A DNA stretch of 64,000 bases from Boswellia sacra (Eukaryota; Streptophyta; Magnoliopsida; Sapindales; Burseraceae), in assembly GCA_013180625.2 (NCBI GenBank), contig SNVD02007180.1, positions 186,001 through 250,000 on the forward strand. The letters run 5' to 3'. The notes beneath the pieces were generated by a model. It worked only from the letters and a program-made list of their open reading frames with translations. It did not search any database and was not told the origin of the DNA. The position numbers and the translations under genes are program-made. This document shows, piece after piece, positions 54,420-64,000 of the stretch; positions within the stretch are counted from its first letter, which is position 1; each line of letters starts with the position of its first letter.

Positions 54420-57400
54420 ATGGATCCTAATGAGGCGGCACCGGCGGCAACAACCATCAATGGCGAGAGCCAGCAATCGCACATCATCCACGCCCACATG
54501 GATCCCAACTTGTTTAAGGCTGCCTCTGAGGGTAATATTGAACCTTTCAAGGAAAGAGAGCCTCAGCATCTCGAACTGGTGGTCACACGATTCAAGAACA
54601 ATACAATTTTGCATATCAACATCAGATCCCAAGAGGAAAAGAAAGCATCAACCAAGTTTTTAGAGCAGATTCTTGACATTTGTCCTTCATTATTATTGAA
54701 AGTTAATGCCGATGGTGATACTCCACTTCATGTTGCGGCCAAATGTGGACATTCAACTATAGCGGAAGTTATTATTCAACGGGCGAAAACTCAACATAAA
54801 GAGATGGAAAGCGGGCTAAGATTTGCATGGGAAATGCTAAGGATTACAAATAACGAAGGAAACACAGCGTTGCACGAGGCAGTGGGACATGGTAAAGTCA
54901 GAGTGGTGGAAATACTAACCAGAGAAGCAGATCGTGATTTCTCATATTCTGCGAATGATGCTGGACAAACTCCGCTTTACCTTGCAGCTGTCGGAGGAAA
55001 ATCTGAGATGGTGGCTGCAATACTAGAAAGCTGTTTATCACCAGGTCATGAAGGACCCAATGGACAGACCGCTTTGCATGCGGCTGTCCGTCGTAATAAA
55101 CTAGGTAAGATTATCCTCTTGAAAAACGCATCAATTATATGCGAAAGGTCAATAACCTTTTTTTATTTTTTGGGACAAATTCTACTTAATCATTTTTTAT
55201 ATGAAAACTATTCTCATATAATAACCACCAAAAAAATCAGTAGATTTTAAACTTAATTAAATAAAATAATACAAGATACAAACTAAAAAAAATTTTCCTT
55301 CAACTATGTAACTGCTTTCTAATAAATTTTTTATTTGACTTGTCAAAAATTTGACTGCTATAGCAGAAAATTTAGTTAATTTAATTACTTCGTTCATTAT
55401 CTTTTCTTTTTCTTTCTTTTTCTGTTTAGAAATAACAAAAAAAATACTTGAGAAAAAGAAGAGTTTGACGATGGAAGCAGACGGATATGGGTGGACTCCT
55501 CTTCATCACGCAGCATATAATAATTGTTTTACAACCGCAAAACTGTTACTAGAGTATGATATATCTGCTGCATTCATTGCTAACAAAGATCGAAAAATGA
55601 CAGCTCTTCATATGGCAGCTGGTCAAGGGTTCATAAATTTAATAGAACTAATTATTTCTTATTGTCCCGAATGTTGCGAATTGCTAGATGATAGAGGTTG
55701 GAATTTTCTTCACTATGCTGTGATTTCTTTAAATCCAAAAGAGTTTAGGGTACTATGCAAAACCTACCCGTTAGTCAGGAATCTTGCAAACGAGAAGAAT
55801 TTCAAGGGAAACACTCCTTTCCATCTTCTTGTTGCCTTCCATAGAAATTCACTGGGTCAACTTAACTCGTATGAATTTCATGCAATTAACCTGCAGTCAG
55901 TCAACAGCCAAAATATTCGCGTCGTTGACATATATCTTTATGGCTTTCTTGAGATTGAGGTAACAGTTATCTCCTTATAACTGATTAGTGATTAAATATT
56001 GATGCAATATTTCCTAAAATCACATAACACCTGTCACCATGACTATTAATTCGTCAATTTTTCTCATTTTAGAATAGTGTCATATGTACAACTCATCTAC
56101 AACCAATATTCCTTATAATCTGAGTTAATAAAATGTCACTAAATGAGTAAAATATGAAATTAAATAAAAAAGATTAAATTATAAGCTAAATTGGTTTCAA
56201 ATGAGTTTCACATATCATATTAAAGGACTTTAATTGATTAATGGTTAATTTTGTATATGCTTTTCAGAAAAAATACTATATATTTCCAAATTTCTACATT
56301 AAATCATTCATCGAATTGTTGTGAAATGCATATAAGATTATCACATTATTCCTAATATTACCAAATTATTCACTTGATATTCATTAATTAATTCACATCA
56401 ATACAAATACACGTAGATGTTACATTTATAGTATTCTTATTGCCAAGTTGCATAATAAACGTAGATGTTGATGTATTTAAAAATAGTTTTACAAAGTAAT
56501 TTAATCAAATATTAATGAAAAACTCGAGTCACAATTTATCTTAGAAAATACGGCATTATCCATGATGTTGCCATGTCCATATATAGCAGTTTATTGAATT
56601 TTATTGCTTCCTTAATTTTTCCTTTAATTTTTAATTGTATATTCAACCATATAATATTCTGGATATCCACAGAAAGAAATTCAAGAGTTAACCAAAGGTA
56701 CTGTTTGCGATGGGCAATATCCACGCGGTGTTCTCCGTGTTGCTCCCTTGGAGCTTTTTCAAAGCTCCGTCTACACTGAACTCGAGAAAACAAGAGAGTC
56801 ACATTTACTAGTGGCTGCACTCATTGCAACTGTAACCTTCACAGCAGCTTTCACCTTGCCTGGCGGTTATGAGAGCGCAACCGGCCACAACAAAGGAACA
56901 GCAACTCTAATTAGAAATTCAGCTTTTCAAGCATTTGTTGTAACAGACTCTATAGCCCAAATCCTCTCCCTTTCTGCTGTGTTTGTATATTTCGTCATGT
57001 CATACAAGCCATATCGGAACTTAGCGAATTTATTCCTTGTAGCCGAACTGTTACGGATCGCTTCCGCTTACGCACAACAATAATTTTTCAACAAATGGGC
57101 CACCATATATGGAGCAAGTATCCAGCCCAAAAGACTAGTCTGTTAGGTGGAGGAACTCCTCCCATATATAAGCTCCATGACCTTCCCTTAACCAATCAAT
57201 GTGGGACTCCAAATTAGGATTATCGAAATGGGATCCTCCTGCAACAATCCCCCTCCTCAGACAAGGCCCTGGCGGGTGGAGGTGCCATCCTTGTCTGAAC
57301 CACTAACGATAATCCTCCACAACGACAAGGCCCCGGTGGGCTGAGTCACCATCCTTGTCTGAACCAAACGAGCCCACACATTGCTGTCTTGGGTTGGTTC

Positions 57401-57840
57401 TGATACCACTTGTTACGGATCGCTTCCGCTTGCGCACAACAACAATTTTTCAACAAATGGGCCACCATATATGGAGCAAGTATCCAGCCCAAAAGACTAG
57501 TCTGTTAGGTGGAGGAACTCCTCCCATATAGAAGCCCCATGACCTTCCCTTAACCAATCAATGTGGGACTCCAAATTAGGATTATCCAAATGGGATCCTC
57601 CTGCAACACGAACACCTTATGCTGTCAGCGACGGGAGCAATGGTGATAGCATTTGTCACAGGCACATATGCGGTGTTGGCACCCTCGCCGGGGCTTGCAA
57701 TTTCCACTTGTTTGATTTCATTAAGCCTCTGCCTGCTAATGTGTTTCATAATTGTAAAAATAGTTTACAACCGGGACATGGAAATTCGAGGAGTCTTTCG
57801 AAAATGGATCTTTGGATTAAAGATTGAGATTGGAAAGTAA
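54420..57840 (+). pseudogene. Ankyrin-repeat/PGG-domain membrane protein, gene 2 (broken by TRIM)
   Basis: The exons are 54420-55104 (685 nt), 55430-55959 (530 nt) and 56673-57840, with the same GT-AG sites and lengths as gene 1. Leaving out the 560-bp TRIM element and one 5-bp target copy, the last exon is 603 nt, exactly as in gene 1, so no other break is seen. The insertion follows LFLVAE, between the second and third predicted membrane spans of the PGG domain. Read-through ends at a stop at 57081-57083, giving about 541 residues with an incomplete PGG domain. An in-frame ATG at 54348 could add 24 residues. I prefer 54420 because gene 1 has only that start in frame. The ankyrin part remains open and might still be expressed. 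Confidence 0.9.
57049..57608 (-). mobile_element. TRIM (miniature LTR retroelement) in the last ankyrin gene 2 exon
   Basis: Two 198-bp terminal repeats (57049-57246 and 57411-57608) start TGTTACGGATCG and end GCAACA, and differ at only about five or six positions. They flank a 164-bp core. Read on the minus strand, the core has a primer site TGGTATCAGAACC (57396-57408) next to the 5' repeat and a polypurine tract AGGAGGGGGATTG next to the 3' repeat. The target duplication is CGAAC (57044-57048 and 57609-57613). The unoccupied site is in gene 1 at 46477-46481. It has no coding capacity, so it needs enzymes from another element. Confidence 0.95.
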
Positions 57841-58116
57841 CAATTAAATCTGATGACAGTACATGTGTATTGTTCAAGTTGGACATTAATAATTTATCTC
57901 AGTCTCCTCGTTTCTTTTTATTTTCCCATGGAATGAATAAATTTTCATCTTCACTCGTCTATGATATAAATGTGCGTATGTATGAGTAAACAATTTCCCA
58001 TGTTGAAAAAAGTAGCACGAGAATAATAGCAGACATACAAACATATCCCATACAAAAATTAAATCGTTTATGCAAACTAGACAAGTGTGTAGTATGATGT
58101 GATTTTAGGTCATATA
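57841..58116. repeat. 3' flank of ankyrin gene 2, proximal part
   Basis: Nearly identical to 46709-46984 after gene 1. It ends at ATATA (58112-58116), the left target duplication of the copia element. Confidence 0.85.
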
Positions 58117-58672
58117 TGTTGGTGTTTGGCTCATATGAAAACAAAGTGGGAGAGATCCCACATTGCTTGAGAAGCAAAGTTGGGTATCACATTGGCCTTA
58201 TAAAAGAGGCCATGTGGGAGAAATATATATGAGTCCCAAGTGAAATATCCTCTACCCCCCTATATTTGTAAGGTCTCACATATAAGACCTCATAGTTTAA
58301 GGGCCTTTCAGTAAGGACCTTAAAATTTGTAATATTTGCTTTTTCCCCCTTTGTTTTAGGTATTTGTAGTATTGCCCAAACTGTTTGGGTAATTACAGTT
58401 TGGCCCAACTATTTGGGTAATTGCAGTTTGGCCCAATAGTTGTGGTATTTGTATTGTGGCCCAAAAGTTTGTAATTCTCTTTGAAGATAGTGGAAAGTTT
58501 CTTCAGCGGCGTCCGAGGACGTAGGTACTAATACCAAACCTCGTTAAATCTTGGTGTGTTTTCTATTTCTGCATTATGGTTCTTTAGTCGCTATTATATT
58601 CAATTATTCTGGCATAGTTGTGGTTGTGCATTTGGTTGTTCTGTTGGTTATCGCTTCCGCTTGTGCATAACA
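58117..58672 (+). repeat. 5' LTR of the copia element at 58 kb
   Basis: 556 bp starting TGTTGGTGTTTGG. It shares with the 3' LTR the phrases GTAAGGTCTCACATATAAG and TGCAGTTTGGCCCAA. The primer site follows after two bases. Confidence 0.9.
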
Positions 58673-58674
58673 AT

Positions 58675-58687
58675 TGGTATCAGAGCC
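58675..58687 (+). other. Primer binding site, initiator-Met tRNA
   Basis: Reads TGGTATCAGAGCC, complementary to the 3' end of initiator-Met tRNA, immediately inside the 5' LTR. Confidence 0.95.
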
Positions 58688-58837
58688 GAAGGTTTTGGGT
58701 AGTTAGTGGCTATTTCATTGAAGCACTTACTACTGTTCTGGGCTGTTGATTTTGGATTGCTAGTTATTGAATATAATAGTTTGTTGGAGCTTGGTTATTG
58801 GTGATTTGTGTATCGAGCTTATTTGTGAGAGGTAGTA

Positions 58838-59815
58838 ATGGCTTCATCGTCTACTGTATCTGAGAAGACAGTGACTGTGACAAATGCAAAAATAGATGTT
58901 GAAAAATTTGATGGCCGAAATAATTTCGGCTTATGGCAGAGTGAGGTGTTGGACGGGTTGTATCAGCAGGATTTGGATATTGTTCTGGAAGAAACAAAAC
59001 CAGAAGATATCAGTGCAAGAGATTGGGACAGGCTGAATATAAAAGCTTGTGGGTTGATTCGCTCTTGCTTGTGTAGAGAACAAAAGTATCCGTTCACTAA
59101 GGAGACATCTGCAAACAAATTGTGGAAGGCGCTGGAAAACAAATATATGAAGAAAAGCAATGAGAATCGGCTGTACCTATTGAAGAGATTGTTCCGTCTC
59201 CAGTTGAAACCAGGTACGAGCATCAGTTCTCATATTGATGAGTTTAATAAGTTAATTGCTGATTTGTTAAACTTAGATGAAACCTTCAAAGATGAAATTA
59301 AGGCTATGCTATTGATTGGCTCACTTCCGGATGAATTAGATCATTTGTGCATTACTCTTATCCATGGAAAAGATAAACTATCTTTTGAAGAAGTTTGTTC
59401 TGCTTTGTTGAATTATGAAATTCGTAAGAAAGATCAAAGGGAACATAGGGATGAGTCAGTAGATGCATTGACAGTGAGAGGGCGTAGTCATAGTAGAAAA
59501 CCAGGAAAAAGGGGAAAGTCTTGGTCGAGGGGTAGATTAGGAAAAGATGAGTGTGCCTTTTGTCGTGAGAAAGGGCATTGGAAGAAAGATTGTCCTAAGT
59601 TGAAAAAGAAAGATAAGGGCAAGGCTGTTTCTGATGCATGTGTTGTTGAGCGTGAGGATGATAGTGAGTCAGATATATGTCTAGTTGGTCATCCATCCAC
59701 TTCTATTCTGATGAGTGGATTATGGATTCGGGTTGTATTTATCATATGTGTCCACATAGGGAATGGTTCTTTCAGTTTGAGGAGCTTGATTGTGGAGTTG
59801 TGTATATGGCAATGA
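58838..59815 (+). pseudogene. Copia gag of the element at 58 kb
   Basis: An open frame of 325 codons, of which the first 290 or so are gag. The start (MASSSTVSEK) is followed by IDVEKFDGRNNFGLWQSEV, the UBN2-type capsid, and a basic linker. A CCHC knuckle (CAFCREKGHWKKDC) lies at residues 239-252. Gag coats the element RNA. The capsid and knuckle are intact. Beyond about residue 287 the frame leaves the protease reading (the D-S-G site near 59725 is in another frame), so the tail is spurious. Confidence 0.88.
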
Positions 59816-62800
59816 TGATATTTGCCATACTGCTGGGATAGGTTCGATCCGATTGAGGAATCATGATGGACTGACTAGAGTTCTGACAGATGTTCGGTAT
59901 GTACCGAAGTTGAAGAAGAATCTCATCTCTTTGGGAGCCTTAGAATCTAAAGGCTGTGGTATATCTATTCGAGATGGTATTCTGAGGGTCACTTCAGGCG
60001 CTCTTGTGGTATTGAAAGGCACTAGGAGAAACAACTTGTATTACTATAATGGTAATACGGTTACTGGATCAGCGGCTACGGTTTCTGATAATGATGCAGA
60101 TTCAGAGATTACGAGACTGTGGCATATGCGTTTGGGACATGCAGGTGAGAAAGCCTTATTCAGTTTAGTGAAACGAGGCTTATTGAAAGGTGCAAAGACC
60201 TGCAAGCTGGATTTCTGTGAGCATTGTGTTCTGGGAAAGCAGAAGAGAGTGAAATTTGGCACCGTTATTCATAATACCAAGGGTATTCTTGATTATGTTC
60301 ACTCAGATGTGTGGGACCTACTAAAACCGCATCTATGGGAGGTAGGCACTACTTTGTTACTTTTGTTGATGACTTTTCCAGAAGAACTTGGGTGTACTGT
60401 TTGAAATCAAAAGATGATGTACTTCGTGCTTTCCTTAAATGAAAAAAGATGATTGAGACACAGACTGGCAAGAAGATCAAGCATCTCAGAACAGATAATG
60501 GTGGTGAGTATTGCAGTGATCAGGTTTTGAAATTGTGTCAAGATGAAGGTATTGTACGTCATTTTACTGTTAGAGGTACACCGCAGCAGAATGGGGTGGC
60601 AGAACGCATGAACCGGACATTGCTAGAGAAAGTTCGGTGTATGTTGTCCAATGCTGGGTTGGGCAAGGAATTTTGGGCTGAGGCTGTGACTTATGCGTGT
60701 CATCTCATTAATCGTCTATCTTCAGCTACTATTGGTGATAGAACTCCATTGGAGGTATGGTCTGGACAACCTGTTTCTGATTATAATTCTTTACATGTTT
60801 TGGTTCTACTGCATATTATCATGTGAAAGAATCTAAGCTGGATCCTAGAGCCAAGAAAGCGATTGTCTTGGGATTTGCTTCAGGAGTGAAAGGATATCGT
60901 CTTTGGTGTCCTAGTTCGAGGAAGATTGTATCCAGCAGAGATGTGACATTTGATGAGTCTTCAATGTTGAAGAAATCAAAAAACCAGACAAAGGTGAATG
61001 GTACTCCACAGCAGGTGGAGCATAATCAGCAGCAGGTGGAGTTTGAAACGACGACATTGAACCCAGTTAGATCTGTTGAGACAGATGATAGTACTCCTAT
61101 GACAGAGGGAGATTTGGGAGATGATGGTGAGAGTTCTACTCAGGAACCTCAATAGCAACAAGAATCTATTGCAATTGATAGGCCAAGACGTGAGATTCGC
61201 AGAACTGCTCGATTTGCTGATATGGTGGCCTATGCACTTCCAATTGTAGATGCTGATGTTCCTTCCATTTATAGAGAGGCAGTCAGATGTTTTGAAGTTG
61301 ATGAGTGGAAGACAGCTATGAGCGAAGAGATGCAGTCTCTTCAGAAGAATGAAACTTGGGAGCTAGCTCAACTACCGAAGGGTAAAAAGGCAATTAGGTG
61401 CAAATGGGTATATGCAAAGAAAGATGGATTTCCTGACAAGAATGACGTCCGCTACAAGGCAAGGTTGGTGGCTAAAGGCTACGCTCAGAAGGAAGGAATT
61501 GACTACAATGAGGTATTTTCTCCAATTGTGAAACATTCTTCCATTAAAATTTTGTTGGCCTTGGTAGCTCAGATGAATATGAAACTAGTTCAATTGGATG
61601 TAAAAACTGCATTTTACATGGTGACTTGGAAGAGGAAATCTATATGACTCAGCCAGAGGGATTCAAAGTTGCTGGTAAGGAAAAATTAGTATGCAAACTG
61701 AAAAGATCGCTTTATGGTTTGAAGCAATCTCCCAGACAGTGGTATAAGCGATTTGATCGGTTTATGATGGGTCAGAAGTACACAAGAAACAAATTTGATA
61801 ATTGTGTGTATTTTCGGAGGCTACGTGATGGTTCTTTCATTTATCTATTCTTGTATGTTGATGATATGTTGATAGCTTCGACGAATGTCGAAGAAATTGC
61901 AAAGTTGAAGACTCAGTTGAATCGAGAGTTTGAGATGAAAGATTTGGGTGAAGCTAAGAAGATTCTTGGCATGGAAATTAGCAGAGATAGAGGGAGAAGC
62001 AAGATTTGTTTGACTTAGAAGCAGTATCTGAAAAAGGTATTATAGCGGTTTGGCATTACAGAGCAGTCAAAACCTGTAAGTACCCCACTTGCTCCTCATA
62101 TGAAACTTAGTGCATCTTTATCTCCTAGTACAGATGAGGAACGAGAGTATATGTCTCGAGTTCCATATGCTAATGCAGTTGGTAGCCTGATATATGCTAT
62201 GGTGTACACAAGACCCGACATTTCACATGCAGTTAGAGTTGTGAGCAGGTATATGCATGATCCTGGTAAAAGACATTGGCAAGCAGTGAAATGGATTCTA
62301 CGGTATTTGTTGAAAATCGTAGATGTTGGCTTAGTCTTTGAGAGGGATGATACATGTGGTCAATATGCTATTGGTTATGTTGATTCAGATTATGCTGGTG
62401 ATTTGGATAAACGTCGGTCGACAACCGGTTATGTGTTTACTCTTGCAAGAGCACCAGTGCGTTGGAAGTCTACTTTACAGTCTACAGTGGCTTTGTCTAC
62501 TACGGAGACAGAGTATATGGCTATGACAGAGGCTGTGAAGGAAGCTATTTGGTTACAGGGATTGCTGGATGAATTGGGAATTGGGCAGAAGAAGATCACT
62601 CTTTATTCTGACAGTCAGAGTGCTATTCACTTAGCGAAGAATCCAGTGTTCCATGTTCGTACGAAGCATATTGATGTTTGGTATCATTTTGTGCGGGAAA
62701 TCATTGATGAAGGAAGAATCTTACTTCAGAAGATTAAGACTGCCGAGAATCCCGCAGATATGTTGACTAAGGTTGTGACAGCGATCAAGTTTAGTCATTG

Positions 62801-62831
62801 TTTAGACTTGATCAACATTGTGCCTGTTTGA
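59700..62831 (+). pseudogene. Copia pol of the element at 58 kb, several breaks
   Basis: The protease site (MDSGCIYHM) is near 59725. The integrase zinc region (LWHMRLGHAGE) is near 60118, with catalytic pieces TDNGGEY near 60492 and NGVAERMNRT near 60590. Reverse transcriptase runs from about 61290 with LYVDDML at 61851, and RNase H has VDSDYAGD near 62380 and SDSQSA near 62610. Frame changes lie at about 59700-59790, 60340-60400, 60800 and 61615, and stops at 60439-60441 (before MIETQTG), 61153-61155, 62016-62018 and just after 62040. No full enzyme can be made. Confidence 0.88.
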
Positions 62832-62919
62832 CTGCGCCATTGGGCGCATTTGGAGGTGTTGCAGTTGTGATAAAGAATATGGAAAAAAGAAGAGTTTTGT
62901 GGTGGGTTGGCATATTCGC

Positions 62920-62932
62920 CAAGGTGGAGATT
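62920..62932 (+). other. Polypurine tract of the copia element at 58 kb
   Basis: CAAGGTGGAGATT directly before the 3' LTR start, in the expected place. Confidence 0.7.
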
Positions 62933-63493
62933 TGTTGGTTTATGGGCTCATATGAAAGAAATGGATATCCCACATCGGCTACTTACTAAAATTGGGTCTT
63001 ATATGGCTCTTATAAAAGGAAGCCATGTGGGAGAAATTAATTGTCCCAAGTGAAATATCCTCCACCCCCCTCTATTTGTAAGGTCTCACATATAAGACCT
63101 CATAGTTTAAGAACCTTTCATTAAGGACCTTAAAATTTGTAATATTTGCTTTTTCCCCCTTTGTTTTGGGTATTTGTAGTATTGCCCAATTGTTTGGGTA
63201 ATTACAGTTTGGCCCAACTATTCGGGTAATTGCAGTTTGGCCCAATAGTTGTGGAATTTGTATTGTGACCCAAAAGTTTGTAATTCTCTTTGAAGATAGT
63301 GGAAAGTTTCTTCAGCGGCGCCCGAGGACGTAGGTATTTATACCGAACCTCGTTAAATCCTGGTGTGTTTTCTATTTCTGCATTATGGTTGATTGGTTGC
63401 CTCTTTAGTCGCTATTATATTCAATTATCTGGCATAGTTGTGGTTGTGCATTTTGGTTGTTCTGTTGGTTACCGCTTCCGCTTGTGCATAACA
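62933..63493 (+). repeat. 3' LTR of the copia element at 58 kb
   Basis: 561 bp starting TGTTGGTTTATGG. It differs from the 5' LTR by scattered substitutions and small indels, including a stretch of about 12 bases near 63390 that the 5' LTR lacks. Confidence 0.9.
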
Positions 63494-64000
63494 ATATACG
63501 CAATACTGAAGTAATTAATATGATGTGATTAGAACAATGAAAAATCTCAATTGCAGGAGACGTTGCAACGATTTTCAATGGTCTGAAATTCGAGGATTAT
63601 AATAGCTTATAGATATTTATACATCAAATGATCAAAGTCTAATACTGTAATTATAACTAATGAACTATTAAAATAATAAAATAGTTATTGATCAAAGCCT
63701 AATACTGTAATTATGACTAATTAACTATTAAAATAATAAAATAGTTATTAATTTCATCATAATCATGGTTAAAGAACTCCTTTGTTGGGCATTTATATTC
63801 GAACACAATGACTAGAAGAGAATGAGCACCATCTGAGGTTAAGATTACTGGACTTGAGAAAATGGTGTAAGCCGGCAAAAATCCCACAAGAAAGAGGGAG
63901 AAAAAAGTTATAAAGCAATGTCATATCATTTTTATTTAATTTTTAGAATACTGATGTTAATAATTCAAAATATTCACCCATAATGGGTTGGTTCACGTGG
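63494..64000. repeat. 3' flank of ankyrin gene 2, distal part
   Basis: It continues the match to 46980-47400 that the copia element interrupts. Within it, 63630-63689 is tandemly duplicated as 63690-63749 (60-bp unit starting GATCAAAG), a duplication absent from the gene 1 flank. It runs to the window edge. Confidence 0.85.

Larger units (their letters stand above)
58117..63493 (+). mobile_element. Full-length but decayed Ty1/copia element
   Basis: LTRs lie at 58117-58672 and 62933-63493 (556 and 561 bp, several substitutions and small indels), with TGTTGG starts and ATAACA ends. The target duplication is ATATA (58112-58116 and 63494-63498), and the unoccupied site is after gene 1 at 46980-46984. 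The order on the plus strand is LTR, initiator-Met primer site, gag, protease, integrase, reverse transcriptase, RNase H, polypurine tract, LTR. The coding part has at least seven breaks. It is older than the copia element at 8.5 kb, judging by LTR divergence. Confidence 0.95.

Noticed and set aside
55105..55250. Extended exon 1 of ankyrin gene 2 running into the intron
   Set aside because: The open frame continues past the GT donor by chance. Splicing at 55104 joins to 55430 in frame and rebuilds the ankyrin repeat, as in gene 1.

Overview
This is nuclear DNA of a flowering plant, almost certainly a eudicot. The evidence is spliced genes with GT-AG introns, AT-rich intergenic DNA, plant-type NBS-LRR, receptor-like-protein and ankyrin/PGG sequences, and LTR elements primed by plant initiator-Met tRNA. 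The gene families remind me of Citrus and relatives, but that is recall and not shown by the window. There are no operons, phages or CRISPR arrays.

Layout. 1-2185: decayed copia remnant (-). 2190-8530: AT-rich DNA holding old copies of NBS-LRR 3' regions. 8531-14020: nearly intact, very young copia element (-) inserted next to the last coding fragment of an NBS-LRR gene (copy A). 14462-18837: CACTA DNA transposon carrying pieces of two host genes, DUF506-like and DNA topoisomerase II. 18841-19740: flank shared with 36137-37029. 20600-23915: truncated gypsy element (gag, PBS and long LTR, -). 23916-27090: no gene recognised. 27094-31540: NBS-LRR copy B (-), a pseudogene with several frameshifts, a stop and a P-loop Lys-to-Met change, cut off at its N-terminal end beside a long-TIR element (31557-32486). 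32490-37029: upstream DNA with internal duplications and a foldback. 37030-39511: truncated copia (-). 40520-41110: relic of ankyrin-gene flank. 43867-46708: ankyrin/PGG gene 1, three exons, 605 codons, apparently intact (+). 48064-48640: GC-rich hAT-type nonautonomous element. 50700-51380: receptor-like-protein pseudogene (+). 51780-53345: third copy of NBS-LRR upstream DNA. 54420-57840: ankyrin/PGG gene 2 (+), broken only by a 560-bp TRIM element in its last exon. 58117-63493: decayed copia (+) in the 3' flank of gene 2.

How it fits together. The window is a plant immune-type cluster in which NBS-LRR and ankyrin/PGG loci were duplicated in tandem and then hit by transposons. Four insertions (copia at 8.5 kb, CACTA at 14.5 kb, TRIM at 57.0 kb, copia at 58.1 kb) each have the matching unoccupied site in the paralogous copy inside the same window. 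Their target duplications and ends can therefore be read directly. The only gene that looks able to make its full product is ankyrin/PGG gene 1. I see no clearly new biological system. The most unusual items are the gene-capturing CACTA element, the TGACGT array in the leader of the young copia element, and the natural TRIM knockout of ankyrin gene 2.
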